A DNA stretch of 64,000 bases, from assembly GCA_009760855.2 (NCBI GenBank), contig WPIO01000177.1:250001-314000 (forward strand). The letters are read 5' to 3'. The position numbers were made by a program, and so were the translations under genes. This document shows, piece by piece, positions 1-13,170 of this stretch (its first letter is position 1; every line of letters begins with the position of its first letter). The DNA is from Cristatella mucedo (taxonomy: Eukaryota > Bryozoa > Phylactolaemata > Cristatellidae). The notes beneath the pieces were generated by a model. The model was not told the DNA's origin. It worked only from the letters and a program-made list of their open reading frames with translations, and ran no database searches.

Positions 1-79
<79 letters not shown>

Positions 80-84
80 TATAG
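1..84. repeat. (AT)n microsatellite, cut by the window start
   Basis: Pure AT with two small interruptions, next to the LINE-A tail that follows. Confidence 0.95.
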
Positions 85-1026
85 TTATAATAATGCACTT
101 GATAAAGCGCCCTCAGAGAACTCAATCTCTTTCTAGGTACTTTACATTTGCTGCAAAGGGAAGCTCGATTGAATGGTGAGTAATGTCATGCTTGATAAGC
201 AACAGGAATAACATGGTTAGGGGTGACATGCACAGGGTCAGCATGCAAATGTGGTTAGTGGCAGCATGCACAGTGTTAGCACGCATAAGCACATCAAGGA
301 CGAATCACAGGGACCCACTAAATGCTGCCCTAAATAGGTGTGTTTTTAAGTTCTTTTTAAATGTGGTCAAGTCAGGGGATGTTCTGACGCAAGTCGGGAG
401 GCAGTTCCAGGCTTTGGGAGCATACGAACTAAATGCACGGTCTTCAAAGGATTTGAGGTTTGTACGAGGTATTTGTAAACTGTTGGATTCCAAAAAGTGG
501 ATGGTACGATGCGTGGCCTGGTGGGGGAGTAGATCTGAGAGATAGGCTGGAGCCAAAGAATGAAGTGACCTAAAAGTGAGCGACAAAACCTTGAAGTCAA
601 TCCGTTTCTTGACTGGTAGCCAGTGCAGGTCGGCGAGAAGTGGTGTAATGTGGCAATTGCGACGCTCACGATAGACAAGCCTAGCTGCAGAGTTTTGCAC
701 CAGCTGCAATCGCCTGATTGCACATGTTGGAAGGCCACTAAGCAGTGAGTTTCAGAAGTCGAGACGGGATGTCACGAATGCATGGACCAACTTAGACGCG
801 GTATCCTTATCTAAACAAGCCCGAATTTCAGCAATGTTATGAAGCTGAAAATAGGCTGATTTGACTGCGGAGCTGATATGGTCGTCTAACGAGAGGTCGC
901 TTTGGAACATGACACCTAGATTTCGGGCTGATTCAACAGGAGATATGCTGGCAGAGCAAATTTTGAGCGTCAGCCTTTCCAATTTGTGAATCATACTGGG
1001 TTTGCCCATAACTAGTAAGTTAGTTT

Positions 1027-1029
<3 letters not shown>
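85..1029 (-). mobile_element. LINE-A copy, C-terminal half and tail
   Basis: The minus strand reads N-L-L-V-M-G-K-P-S, then SASISPVESARNLGVMFQSD, HAFVTSRLDF, a single TGA in place of the next Cys, then [16 protein letters not shown] and the rest of the C-terminal region (to 305), the 3' UTR and the stem-loop tail (about 100-165). Only one or two nonsense changes, so this is a young copy. It is 5'-truncated at the CA/TA repeat. Confidence 0.85.

Positions 1030-1109
<80 letters not shown>
1030..1109. repeat. (CA)n(TA)n microsatellite
   Basis: About 51 bases of CA then 28 of TA. It lies exactly at the 3' end of the minus-strand SINE1 at 1110-1236. Confidence 0.95.
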
Positions 1110-1113
<4 letters not shown>

Positions 1114-1236
1114 TCTGTGGCACCCAAGGGAAACCTAATTATGTCTATCCATGCATTTTACGCGTGCAGAAGGGCTCGAGCCCAAGATATAGTTGTTAAA
1201 GGTGAGCACCTTACCCCTGGGCAAAACCAGGGCGGC
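1110..1236 (-). mobile_element. SINE1 copy, diverged
   Basis: The minus strand begins GCCGCCCTGGTTTTGCCCAG and GGTAAGGTGCTCACC, has GGGCTCGAGCCC shifted as TTGGGCTCGAGCCCTT, and ends AGGTTTCCCTTGGGTGCCAC before the TA/CA tail. Confidence 0.65.
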
Positions 1237-1551
1237 ATAAATTGTGGCTGGCTGAACAGTCAACATGTTTCCTTTCTCACATATGTAAAGTGTCGAGAAA
1301 GCTATTTGGTTCCTTAAGGATTATATAAATTTCTTCTGCTCAATAATTGTAGCATGATAGGCTGGATTGAGAAATGTCAAGGATTGGCCATTTCTTTTAA
1401 AAGTTAAGTCAAATTTTAAGACAATATTTCTGGAAAATATTTAAATAATGCTCAAACGGGCCATGCTTTGACAGAAGGTCGCATCTTATTTAAGCCCAAA
1501 GTAGCAAAGGCAAATGACTAAGCCAGTGGCATTACCCCACTCACAACAAAA
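1237..1551. other. Unassigned spacer
   Basis: No gene or repeat recognised. Confidence 0.3.
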
Positions 1552-1959
1552 GTCACACACTATCAAATATTCTCCCACAAGCGTATGCTATCATCTGCTA
1601 TTATTACTGAGTTCTGCTCATCGGATCGTATGCCGATCTCGTTCAATCTACAGCGTGTACCCTCATCAGGATCCAAAATAAATTGTGAATCGCGAAACCT
1701 CAAGAACCTTGACATCAATGCAGTCAGAGCGAAAATATCTTCTTTGCCCCTGCTGCTCAATTCCTCTTCCGACCTGCCCTCATTGGTAGACTACTAAAAC
1801 AAGACACTTGCTGTTTAACTGGTTTGCAGCTCTGACTAAGCGGAACGTGCGCCCACGCTCAGAAGGCCTGTGGTTTACCACAGATTTTTAACTAGCTAGG
1901 TCTGCTTTGCTCAGTCTTGAGAAAGCGCATAAAAGTTCAGGATTAACTGTCCATCGTCA

Positions 1960-2091
1960 GGCAGCTGGTTTGGCCCAGTGGTTAAGGTGCTCGCCCCGAT
2001 CAAAGTCTGGCCGAGGTCGTGGACTCGAGCCCCGTGGCACATGTGAAGCCACATGAATAGAGATTAAGTTCTCTTAGGGCGCTATACAAAT
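1960..2091 (+). mobile_element. SINE1 copy nested in LINE-A
   Basis: GCAGCTGGTTTGGCCCAGTG, TTAAGGTGCTCGCCC, then GGACTCGAGCCCC and the tail AGAGATTAAGTTCTCTTAGG. LINE-A sequence lies on both sides. Confidence 0.88.
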
Positions 2092-2265
<174 letters not shown>

Positions 2266-4289
2266 GCAACCGTAGATCGTGCCAGTCGATCCTAGAAATG
2301 GCCGAATCTAGCTTCTAATAAGATATTGTTAAGTACAGATGTACAATCCAAAAATGCTAATGTCTTCCAGCAGGCATCTCCTTAACAGCTCTTAGATTAG
2401 CTCCCTACCTAGTGATCCTTGTGGTGACCTAGACAATCGCTTCTCTAGCATTTTTGTCAGAAAGATAGACAAGATGAGAGAGTTCATCCTAAGGTTGCAG
2501 CATCTCTTTGGGACTACTGTCCCTCAATTACATTTACATAGGACTCAATTAAGAGATTATTATTATTATTATTATTAAGATTATTAAATATACTTTCAAT
2601 TAAGACTCATAGTCCTCTAGAATCTACTACCACAATCCTACTTGTACTATGTTTAGATCTGCTGCTCCCATAAAAAACTAACATAATAAATATATCCTGA
2701 GCCTCAGTTCATGTCCCTGCACCTTTATAAAAAGCTGTTGTTAGCCCACTGATTAAGAAAGTAACGCTAGACCAAGAGAACTGGAGCAGCTTCTGTCCAG
2801 TCTCCCTTTCCTTTTAAAGACACCGGAACGAGTTGTGGTAGACCAGTTGAACTTTTATATTGAGACCTCAAACTTGGCAAATAATTTCCAGTCTGGTTTT
2901 AAAGCTAGTCACCCTAAAGAGACAGCATTTAATCGGATGTATAACGATCTTCTCATGAACAAAGACTCGGGTAATGTCTCTCTACTTGTTTTGCTCGATC
3001 TTTCGGCAGAGTTTTATACAATAGATCACCAAGTTCTTCTCGAGTGCATTGCATCTCGAGTACACTTCACTGCAACGGTTCAACTGCTATCTCAGTGGGA
3101 TACTCCTGAATATTGATGGGAATAAACAAAGATACCTCCAGGAACCACTTAAGTAGGGGGTACCTCAGGGCTCTGTGCTCGATCTGGTCCTTTTCAAAGT
3201 TCATACTCTTCCTCTCTTGTCGATGTGATCGGCAAGCCCAATTTAGGCTTTCACTTCTACGCAGATGACACTGAGTTGTATCTTTGCTTTGATCTACCCC
3301 GAATTCTCTGCACACCCTTGCTGGATGTTTTAATGATATGGCACCTGAATGGCAGAACAATTTCTTAAATTGAATGACGAAAAATTAACATATGGGCAAA
3401 CCAAACCAATTGTGATTCAGAAATTAAAAATCCCAACTCTCAAAATCGGCTCTGCCAGCATTTGACCTGTCGAATCTGCACGTAACCTACATATCCCGTT
3501 TCAATGTGACTTCATTTGATGACCACATCAGCTCCAGAGTCAAGTCTGCCTTCCTTCAGCTGCATAAAAGTGCTCAAGATTGGGATTTCTTAGACAGGGA
3601 TACTGCATTTAAATTTCTTTATGCACTTGTGACTTTTCGTCTTGATTTCTGTAAGTCCCTGCTAGCTGGTCTACCGACCTGTGCAATCAGGCGCCTTAAG
3701 ATGGTGCAACTCTTTAGCTAGGCTTGTGTATCGTGAGCGTTGCAGTTGCCACATCACACCACTTCTCGCAGACCTGCACAGGCTGCCACTCAAGCATCGC
3801 ATCGACTTCATATACTTCATATACATATAATTCAAGGTTCTGTCACTAATTTTCAGGTCCCTTCATTCTCTGGCTCCAGACTACGTATCAGAACTACTCC
3901 CCCACTAGGCCAAGAATCGTATAACCCACTGTTCTGACATGGGATTAATTTAGCTATACCTCGCACGAACCTCAAAACCTTTGTAGATCCTGCCTTTAGT
4001 TCGCATGCTCCCAAAGCCTGGAACCTACTGCCAACGAACGTCACAACGTACCCTGATATGACGAAATTTAAAAAGAATCTTAAAATACACCTGTTTATTA
4101 CAGCATTTAGCGGTTCTTTGCGATTCGTCTTTCGTGTGCATATGAGTGCTTACATTGTGCCTTCGGTTTACTGATGTTACCGACAATTATTCGGTAATGC
4201 TTTCTATGCAGCATCTGTCAAGTGCCTAGCGTATGGCGTAAGGAACGTCGGCTGGGGGCGGAACCACGTGATGGCGATGACACGCCCAC

Positions 4290-4385
4290 AGTTAGACAGG
4301 ATTGCCTGTTGCAGGACTCAAACCCATGACTTGGCTCGTGAACAGCGATCATCTTACGCCTGTGCTAAGGCCCATGGGTTCAAAC
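4290..4385 (-). mobile_element. SINE2 relic (5' part)
   Basis: The minus strand reads CCCATGGGCCTTAGCACAGG, then GGGTTTGAGTCCTGCAAC, with a box B-like core. Body decayed. Confidence 0.5.
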
Positions 4386-4395
4386 AAGTTTAAGA

Positions 4396-4535
4396 CTAGC
4401 TGATTCGACAGGCTCATTGATTTAGCGGCAGAAGCGTTTGCAGTGGGTAAATAAAGAATCACCTGCTGTAGGACTCGAACCCACGACCTGGGTTGTGAAG
4501 AGAGAGCCAGCACCTTGCCCATGGGCTAAGAAAAA
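4396..4535 (-). mobile_element. SINE2 copy
   Basis: The minus strand starts CTTAGCCCATGGGCAAGGTG, has GTGGGTTCGAGTCCTACAG (a good box B), and ends CGCTAAATCAATGAGCCTGT. Adjacent to another SINE2 relic. Confidence 0.65.
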
Positions 4536-4545
4536 GTACATAATC

Positions 4546-4548
<3 letters not shown>

Positions 4549-4588
<40 letters not shown>
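4549..4588. repeat. (AT)n microsatellite
   Basis: An AT run at the 3' end of the following minus-strand SINE1. Confidence 0.92.
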
Positions 4589-4590
<2 letters not shown>

Positions 4591-4732
4591 TATAATTCAT
4601 TTTCATAGCGCCCCAAGAAAACTTAATCTCTATTCAGGCGCTTCACATCTGCCTCGGGGCTCGAGCCCACGACCTCAGCTAGACATTGGTCTGGGCGAGA
4701 ACCTTAACTGCTGGACCAAACCATCTCGGCGA
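4589..4732 (-). mobile_element. SINE1 copy
   Basis: The minus strand reads CGCCGAGATGGTTTGGTCCA, GTTAAGGTTCTCGCC, GTGGGCTCGAGCCCCG and AGAGATTAAGTTTTCTTGGG, then the AT tail. Confidence 0.88.
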
Positions 4733-4877
4733 CATACGCCTGAATCTAAATACCTATACATGCACATCAGTATATGTGGACTTTTAAAATTCTATACCAT
4801 ATTTATATACTGTAAAAGCCAGTACGTACATTTAAATATCAAATTTAGCAAGTAAATTCCGATTCTGCTATCACACG

Positions 4878-4879
<2 letters not shown>

Positions 4880-4960
<81 letters not shown>

Positions 4961-5022
4961 CACACATACACATATACATATATATATATTTGTATGCAAT
5001 ATATTTAATATATATATATATA
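4880..5022. repeat. (AT)n blocks with CA-rich link
   Basis: AT runs at 4880-4958 and about 5007-5022 joined by a CACACATACACATATA stretch. Confidence 0.92.
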
Positions 5023-5047
5023 TGTAATACCGTCAGTCTGCGGAATA

Positions 5048-5195
5048 TATGAGCTAGAGGTAAAGGGCTCACGTGTCACGATCTATGCTGTGGGGGTAGA
5101 GTTTTTTCAGCAAGGAATCCTATAGTACCCACTGCAAGCTGGGGTAGTGGCCGCTAAGGCTTTTTGCAGCTATTTAAATGAGACTCTTTAATCAT
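5048..5195 (+). mobile_element. Degraded SINE2 copy
   Basis: Its 3' part CACTGCAAGCTGGGGTAGTG, then GGCTTTTTGCAGCTATTTAA matches the SINE2 end; the head is poorly preserved. Confidence 0.45.
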
Positions 5196-6305
5196 CCGAC
5201 GTTAACAGTTTAATTTGACATAGACCTTTGCAAAAATTTGGTATGTCCTTACTAACTCTCAAAATATCCAGACAGGTCTTATCACCAACCAGAGTCGACT
5301 CCGTTTGCATCTACTAGCACAGGCTAGCAGAAGCCAGCTCGCGCCAGAGAACGTGCCACTACAGCCTACGCTGAGATGGTCAGGCCGGGCATGGTAACTT
5401 CTTAAGAACATCCTGTAAAGTTCAGCCCTGTCCGCAGCTTTCTGGCTAAGCCTGCGAGGCCGGGCATTAATCAGCTGCAGAGCCTAGCCTATTATATTCT
5501 ATAGCCTAGTATATTATCATTCTAGCTTTCAGCATGCTAATGCGACCAGTCACGGCTTGCTGGTCATGTGACTCAGTATTAATATCTAGCGGTGTGACTA
5601 ACCTGCGGAAAACTAGGACGCGTAAGTACCTAATGCCTAAACCATAAACCCTAGAAAAACGAAGGGCCGGGTTACCGTTCTGGTTGTGGCAGTTGAACCT
5701 GGACCTCTGAAACCTAGGTCAAGCAGAAGCAGTAATTGCACAGTTGGCTCTCTTGTATCTCATGCAGCGGCACGCTGTGTCCGTATAAAAGCACTATATG
5801 ATAAGTAAGAGATAGAGATAGATGTAAGAGATAGATGATAAAAAAAAAATTTCAAAAAAATGAGCTGTGAACTAGAGCACTTAATATCTCTAGAACGTCA
5901 CTAGACCTAAAAATACAGAGAAAACGCGTAGACAGTAGCAACAAATCAAGCTTTAAATGAAATACCATTTCTAGCATCTGTTATATAAGTCCTATCAGTT
6001 GTTCTACTCTTCTCATTCTGGCTAACGATGGCAGAAACAGCTTGCACAGTTATCCAGTTTAGCCAAATAATCTATGCTTATGTCATTACCTTATAGATGG
6101 TTTCTTTTGTTGATAGCTTACTGTTAAGTTAATTGATTTTTCTTTATTTACAGCTAACACTGTGTTCAAGTTCGCAACTTCTTCCCGTTATCTTCTTTCT
6201 TGCATCAAAGTACCATTTAATCTGCCTGAGCAGAGCATTGCGAACATTACCGAAATATAGCTAGAAACTGTGGTGTGGTTCCGACTAAGGCCGGCAGTTA
6301 AGACA
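5196..6305. other. Unassigned 1.1 kb
   Basis: No element recognised. A box B-like GTTGAACCTGG lies near 5692, but with no other SINE part beside it. Confidence 0.3.
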
Positions 6306-6656
<351 letters not shown>

Positions 6657-6659
<3 letters not shown>

Positions 6660-6694
6660 AATGAATCATATATATATATATATGATTCATTTGT
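6657..6694. repeat. 38-bp perfect palindrome with AT core
   Basis: ACAAATGAATCAT at the left, an AT centre, and ATGATTCATTTGT at the right. It joins an (AT)n (6619-6656) to the start of the SINE1 tail. Confidence 0.95.
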
Positions 6695-6822
6695 AATACG
6701 CCCCAAGAGAACTTAAATCTCTATTCAGGCGCTTCAAATATGCTATGGGGTTCGAGCCTACGACCTCAGCCTGACCTTGGTCAGGGCGAGCACCTTAACC
6801 ACTGGGCCAAACCAGCTCGGCA
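6690..6822 (-). mobile_element. SINE1 copy
   Basis: The minus strand reads GCCGAGCTGGTTTGGCCCAG, AGGCTCGAACCCC as box B, and AGAGATTTAAGTTCTCTTGG. Confidence 0.88.
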
Positions 6823-6954
6823 AATGCTTTCTATCAATCACACCTCATGCAGCTTTCAGCTATTTTCTTATAGTGCAGCGTATGTTAGTACTGTAGCATC
6901 GTAAAGCACCGGCGATCTTGGTAGCGGTATGGAGATAATGATCTAATTTGCTTA

Positions 6955-8100
6955 CAAGCAAGATAGAGGAATAGAGTTAATAGTCCATCATCAGCTTCAT
7001 CATTATTCCCTCTGGGCTTTTCATCCTTTCCTTTCAGCTCCACCACCTCATCGACCACATCCCACATCCGCTTGCATCTGCTGCACACATCTCTGGGCTG
7101 ATTTAGTATTCTAAGGAGGCTCGTAGTCCTCTAAATTTCTTATCTACTGCTCTCTCTCTCTCTCTATTACGTACCTAGATTTTCTGCTCTCCAAAAAAGC
7201 CTGCTTAGCAAATACAGTCGCGCCTTAACTAGGCTCCTGGTCTTCCCGACACCTGTCCATGAGGCCACGGCCAGGCCACTCGCAAAGTAAGGAATAGCAC
7301 ACTGGAGAACTTATTTAACTTCCTTCTCCCGTATGTCGTTTCTATCTAGGAAATTGGAGCGATTAATGGCAGAGCAGCTGAACGCACATTACAGCCTAAA
7401 ATCTATCAGGTACCTAGCAATCGGGAATCAGAGCTTAGTTACTCCACGAAAGCCGAGCTGCATGGTATGCACAGCGACCTCCTCAGGAGTTCTGACTCGT
7501 TAGAGTCGCTTCTGGTTTTGATGGATATTTTAGCCGTTTTTAATATTACCAATTCGCAAGTCATTCTTATGTGCCTGTCGCCTCGCTTGAACATCGTTAG
7601 CAGCCAAGTGGTCTAGGTCTTACCTTAGATTCTTACCTAGGAGGAGGATCAGCGAGTAGTGTAAACGGCCACCGGTCGTTGGGTGAACCTTCGAAGTATG
7701 AATGCTCCTTGGATCTGTTGGTCCCTTCTTTCCGCATTATTTTTTATCAAATTGCTCAGCAAAATTCTTTTAATGCAGATGATACTTGGCTGTAGCAGTG
7801 CTTTGATCTGTCCTGCTAGGCTTTGATCTAACACCTCAACTGCTGTCTGCTTGCACCGTCATTGTTTAAATTTAGATGACAATTAAGTTTTTGAAATTTA
7901 ATGATGACAAGGCTAATATAATAGCCAAGAAAAATAGTGCTGCTTGTAAACTGGATGACCTCACTGGCAACGTGAGCAAGGCCAGCATCCATCCTGAAGC
8001 CACGTTTACTTGATAAGACCAACTCAGCTTCACAATCAAGTCTGCGTAGTTTCATTTAAATAATATCACACAAATTCGGGCGCTCTTAGCCATGGGTAAA
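6955..8100 (+). mobile_element. Old LINE-A relic (linker and RT)
   Basis: The order of words follows the 37.4 kb copy: GTAGTCCTCTAAATTTC, then a remnant of the K-K-A-T-L-D region, FLSRKLERLMAEQLN, LLVLMDILAVFNITNSQVIL, then C-R-D-D-T-W-like sequence at about 7780. Many stops. Confidence 0.6.
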
Positions 8101-8680
8101 GGAGTTAAATTAGTCCATACATTTTGGTAACATAATAGATAGACTTCTACAACTCTACCGACATGGGTTATTCCTGTATTTTTAGCAACATAGTAATAAT
8201 ATATTAATATTGTAATATAGTAATGTAGCAGCTAAAATAGTGCAGCTGGGCTTGAATGTCATTAGCACCGTGGCTCTTGCTGTCAGACTAAATTGATACC
8301 CTGCCTCTTTAGCCAACGCCAAGTGACCTGAGCAAAGTTTCGTTCTCTTAATACAAAATAAAAAGCTTTTCCATTGTTATAACTATTCTTAATGCCCGAG
8401 ACCTATAATTTTTTTAGCATTCCGTTTTTGATTTTAGGGAGCTTAACAGAATGCCGTATTTATTTGCTGCCTGCCTAGTGAATAAAAAGCTCTGAAAATC
8501 TATAGCCAGAAAGGTGGTCTATACACAAAACCTTGAATTTAGAAGGTTCAACTCAAAGATATGAACAGTGACGATCCTCAAACAATTTGTAGCACCTCGA
8601 TGAGCAGAGAGCTGATTTTTCTCGCTACTAATGATAGTTACCAAGTTAAGACTTTTGATATAATCGCTTCGTTGTTTGTA
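8100..8680. other. Unassigned spacer
   Basis: No gene or repeat recognised. Confidence 0.3.
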
Positions 8681-8682
8681 AT

Positions 8683-11330
8683 GTATCTCCGTCTGTAACT
8701 CCACAAAGCCACATGGACTATGTGGGTGTTATGCAGGAGAGGCTTGTGTAGCGCACTCACAACCTAAGCCGCTTTCAGTACGCATTTGGTAGCCAACAGA
8801 CTCCGTTTCGCGCAACAAAGAGAAAGTGGGAACCGTAGCCGAGTCAGGAGAACAGTCGGGGTAGTGAGTAGCAGGGAATTAGAAGCCCAGGACCGCTGGA
8901 AAAGATAAGCCATAGTCGGCAGCAGGAGAGTAGCTGTCGTTTCGTTAAAATCGTGGAAGCGAGTTCCACAGTCTGGGACCTACAGAGCTAAAGCTTCTGT
9001 CGACAACGATCTTTAAGCGGAGGAATGGAACAGCTAATTTATTTTCCATACAGGACCTGAAGGCACGAACAGGCTGAAACTGATGCAGCAGTTCAGCTAG
9101 GTATGGAGGAGCCAAGCCGTAGCGGGCCTTGTGGGTCAGCATCAGAACTTTGCTCTGTATCCTTTGCTCAACCGGCAGCCATCCTAGTTCTTTTAGCAGA
9201 AGAGAAACGCGGTCAAACATCTGAGACTGTAAAACTAGCATTGCAGCCATATTCATAGCCATTTGTAGTGGCCTAGTTGCTTTCTTTGGTAACCCAGTCA
9301 AAAGAGAATTAAAATAATCAAGCCTAGACAGAACTAAGGAGCTAGTTAAATTGTGTGCAAGCTACTGTGGAAGAGAGCTCCTTATCTTAGATAGGAACCG
9401 GACGGGATGGCTAGCTGTACAAGCAGTCTTTTGAATGAAGCTTTTAAAATATAGGCAGCTGTCGAAAACGACACCTAAATTTTGAGCATGTTGTGATGGT
9501 CGCACAATAGCATCACCTATTAGAAGAGCAAAGTCTTTTAATCCAGCCACACGCTTAGGGTGTCCTATGAGCAGCAGTTTGATTTTATCGTCATTTAGTT
9601 TCGAGAAGTTTTCCTACATCCAGGATCGAATGTCGGCTAGGCAAGCATTCAGTTTATCAGTTGCTGCAGCAGATTCCGACGGCTTGAATGACAAATACAG
9701 CTGAGTATCGTCAGCTTAAAAGTTATGTTCTATTCTATGGGCCTTAATCACTATAATCAGTATAAATGGAGAACAGCAGGGGACTGAGGACGGACCCTTG
9801 AGGGATTCTATGGGTGACCGATCTCGTTAGTGAGACCTGACTCTCACACGTCACGGATTGAACACGATCAGACAAGTACGATTTAAACCACGCCAGTGCC
9901 TCGTCTGCCAGACCGATCGTTGTTCACAATCTAGCTCTATCTGATCTAATTTTCAAGTAGGATATCGTGATTAATGGTATCGAAGGCAGCTGATAGATCT
10001 AGCAGACCTAGGGCAGTGACATTCCCGTCATCTTTGCCGCATAGAATGTCATTGTTACGGCGAAGGAGAGCAGTTTCAGTGTAGTACTGCCTCTCGAAAC
10101 CCCGATTGAAATGTTTCTGACATTTCATTCTTTTCAAATGTGCTACCAGCTGCTTAGCGACAATTTTTTCAAGAATCTTTGAAATAAAGCAAGAAGGGAA
10201 ACTAGGCGATAGTTTGCAATGACCTATATATCTAATCCAGGCTTTTTAAGTATCGGTCTAACGATTGCCGATGTGAAGGACTTGGGTACAACCCCTTTTC
10301 CCAAAGAAGCACTAAAAATCGCGGTTATAGCTGAGCTAAGTTGGTCTACCAGTGAAGACCACAGAGATGATGGTATAGGGTCTTCAGGAGACAAGCTCTT
10401 TTTACTAGACCTTATTAAGGTAGCCACATGCAGAAATCTCAGAATTTTTTTCAAAAAGGGTCACAGGTTGCGATTCCGCAATTGCTTTACGCGGATGGGG
10501 CTTTATGGAGGCACGAATGTGCACAATTTGTTCAGTAAATAAGGCTGAAAACTTTTTCGGCTCAGCGTTAATATCTGGGGAGTCTGACCTCTCAGCACTG
10601 GCCAGTAAATCGTTTACTGTCTTATAAATGTTTTGGGTCTGATTGGCAGGACTTCAGTTTTCGAGTGAAAAATGAAGCCCTAGCTTTTTTTAAACTCCGG
10701 GTGTAAACTCGAAGGAAGTCTTTGAAATTGACTAGATCTTTATCAGACCCTGATTTCTTAAAACGACGTTCAAGCCTTCGCTTAACACGGCGCATCTTTA
10801 GAAGTTTTTTTTGTTATTTGAAAGGAATCTCCGCGAATCTGTACACGGATAGAATGAACGGGAGCTTGCTAGTCAAAAGCACTCCTAAGTGTCATGTTCA
10901 CTGCCTCCGCGAGGGTATCGAGGCTGTCGGTCGAGTCTAGGTACAGATCGAGAATCTCGCCATCACAAACAGATTTCAAAAATATGCCTACATAAATGTT
11001 TTTAAAGTTATGTCGCTGGACAAATTCGACATTACCCTATACGTACAAGGGGGTAGGAACAGTAAATGAGACCGAACAATGATCCGAGAGGGTCAGTGGG
11101 CACACCACGAGGTCAGTGGGGCAGACATCCTTAGCGATCACGAGATCTAGAATTGGCCACCGACGTGGGTGTTATGATTAACGTGTTGGACCTAACCAAA
11201 TTTTTCCAGTCAAGAGAAAGCGGACCTGGCTGTTGCTAGGGTAGTCAACGTGAATATTGAAGTCACCAGAAATCAGTAACGGCCTGTCAGAAATGTGCAG
11301 TTGCTCAAATAAGGATGAAATTATTCGTTA
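8683..11330 (-). mobile_element. LINE-B, longest copy (endonuclease, RT, C-terminal region)
   Basis: On the minus strand, from high to low coordinates: LLISGDFNIHVDYPSNSQ (about 11235-11290) and LTLSDHCSVSF (about 11060-11100), both AP-endonuclease motifs. Then a linker (to about 10560), the RT start VVPKSFTSAIVRPILKKPG (10240), [20 protein letters not shown] (9950-10010), DSFC-type region, AGLKDFALLIGDAIVRPSQH, the [20 protein letters not shown] block (9150), and [11 protein letters not shown]. It ends GATACATTACA at 8683. Stops are few per segment but present. A second L2/CR1-like family, distinct from LINE-A. Confidence 0.85.
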
Positions 11331-13060
11331 GCGCACTATTTTTAGTCTAATTATACTGTAGTCAAATTAAACTGTAGGCTAACTTAACTATGACATAGTT
11401 ATCTGAAAACATCAAATGTATGAGCATTTTATTTACTTCACACTGGTCGAGTACATTTTTACAACTACAACTAAAAAATTTTCCCAGAATTTTTACAATG
11501 TTTGTTAGTGTGAAATACGTATATTAATATAGCATAGTACAAATCAAAAGAATATTTGCAATTCGGCACGTAAAGCAAGACGTTCAAAGTCTTTCCTGTC
11601 ACAAATTCTTACCTGGCATACTATCCTAGCGCTTCTTAAGCTAATTTATTATACAGCAGCCATGCGATGGGTTGCTAGTTTCGTAATTGCTCGCTCCGTG
11701 TTGATATGGTGAAAGGTTTGCCTTGAAAGCAGTAAAAGCCGACATACCTCCAGTATAAGTTGATTTTCCAAATTGAGACGCTTGCATTTCGCTTACTGTT
11801 GTCAGGCCAAGGCCTCATGCTCCACCGACAGCAAGGCGTTTCTATGTATTCTAGCAAGGCCCGCAACCCATCTTCATGTTTCTCTCGCGGTGTCGTAACA
11901 ATTCTATGCATTTAAACCACATCGGCCTGCAATAGACAGATGCTTCTTATATAGCTGTATGCTCATTAACCACCTAGGTCACATATCGGGCGGTAAACTC
12001 CAAGTAGAAGCATTTAAAATGCAGCAATACTAGTAGCACTTCGTGGCAACTTGATACTCCAAAAATCCGACACGGTAGTCCGAACAGCATATCTCAAAGA
12101 ATTATTAGCAATCGTCGTAGACGACATCAATCAACTCACTTGTCTAACCTTTACTTGCAAGGTCCGCGTCAGCCTTAAATTGGCGCCCGGATGGCCACAC
12201 TTTTCACTTTGTGGACAGTCCAGGATTTTCGTGCACATCCAGCGTGATGTACTAGGGTGGGCTTAAGAGGTAAGACCATCTCGTGACGACAGCACACGGC
12301 TACTGATTTATACTGAAGAAATGATTGCATGAATGGGTACCACTTGGATATCGGTAACTAGCAAGTAACTACCGATCAACTAATCTCCACGATATAACAT
12401 GCAGCCAATTAGCTTGCATCCATTTTGGCTTGAGCCACAAGTACGTCACGTATTTGAAAAAGATTAATGTCCTACCCACGGGCGAAGTGCAGCCACAATA
12501 TCAAACAGTGATTCGGCGCCAAATTGAGTACAAAGTTTGAAATTGACTAGAGACTAAGTTTGTGAACCCAGTACGTGGAGTTGCAATGAGACTTGGAGAC
12601 CTGCATCAATCTGCACATGTACAGCCGCTGATGATCACGCTGTCATTTGTTGCCATTGTCCCTAGCGATGCTCCTCTTGTCTTTAATTTCGTACCAGTCT
12701 GCAAAATCATGGACAGATAGTGCTTAAATCTATTTTCCAAGCCTAATATTGTCGTTCCATGGTTTATTGCTTCTGTCATTAAATCAGAGAACGCTGTTAT
12801 TCTTTATTGGTCGCGAACGAAGTGCATGAAGCATGAGCATGAAGAATGTGCATGAAGATTTCGGACGACGAACAATATCAGGCTTCACAATTGAACGCTT
12901 TGTACATCAATTTTACAGATCATTTTTCAATTTAAATTTGAATTTAAATTTCTCGTAAGCGAAAACGCTGTGCAAGATTCTCAGACGCCGAACAACAACA
13001 ACGCTCTGCTTTCAGACTCTTACTGTCTACTGTGCTTGCCGTCAAAGCCACGGTTTGATC
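11331..13060. other. Unassigned 1.7 kb
   Basis: A+T-rich, with no gene or repeat recognised. A minus-strand frame at 11675-11911 has no family resemblance. Confidence 0.3.
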
Positions 13061-13065
13061 TTGTA

Positions 13066-13067
13066 TT

Positions 13068-13132
<65 letters not shown>

Positions 13133-13170
13133 GGAGAGAGAGGGAGAGAGAGAGAGAGAGAGAGAAAGAG
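13066..13170. repeat. (GA)n microsatellite
   Basis: About 105 bases of GA with a few GGGA and AAAG interruptions. Confidence 0.95.
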
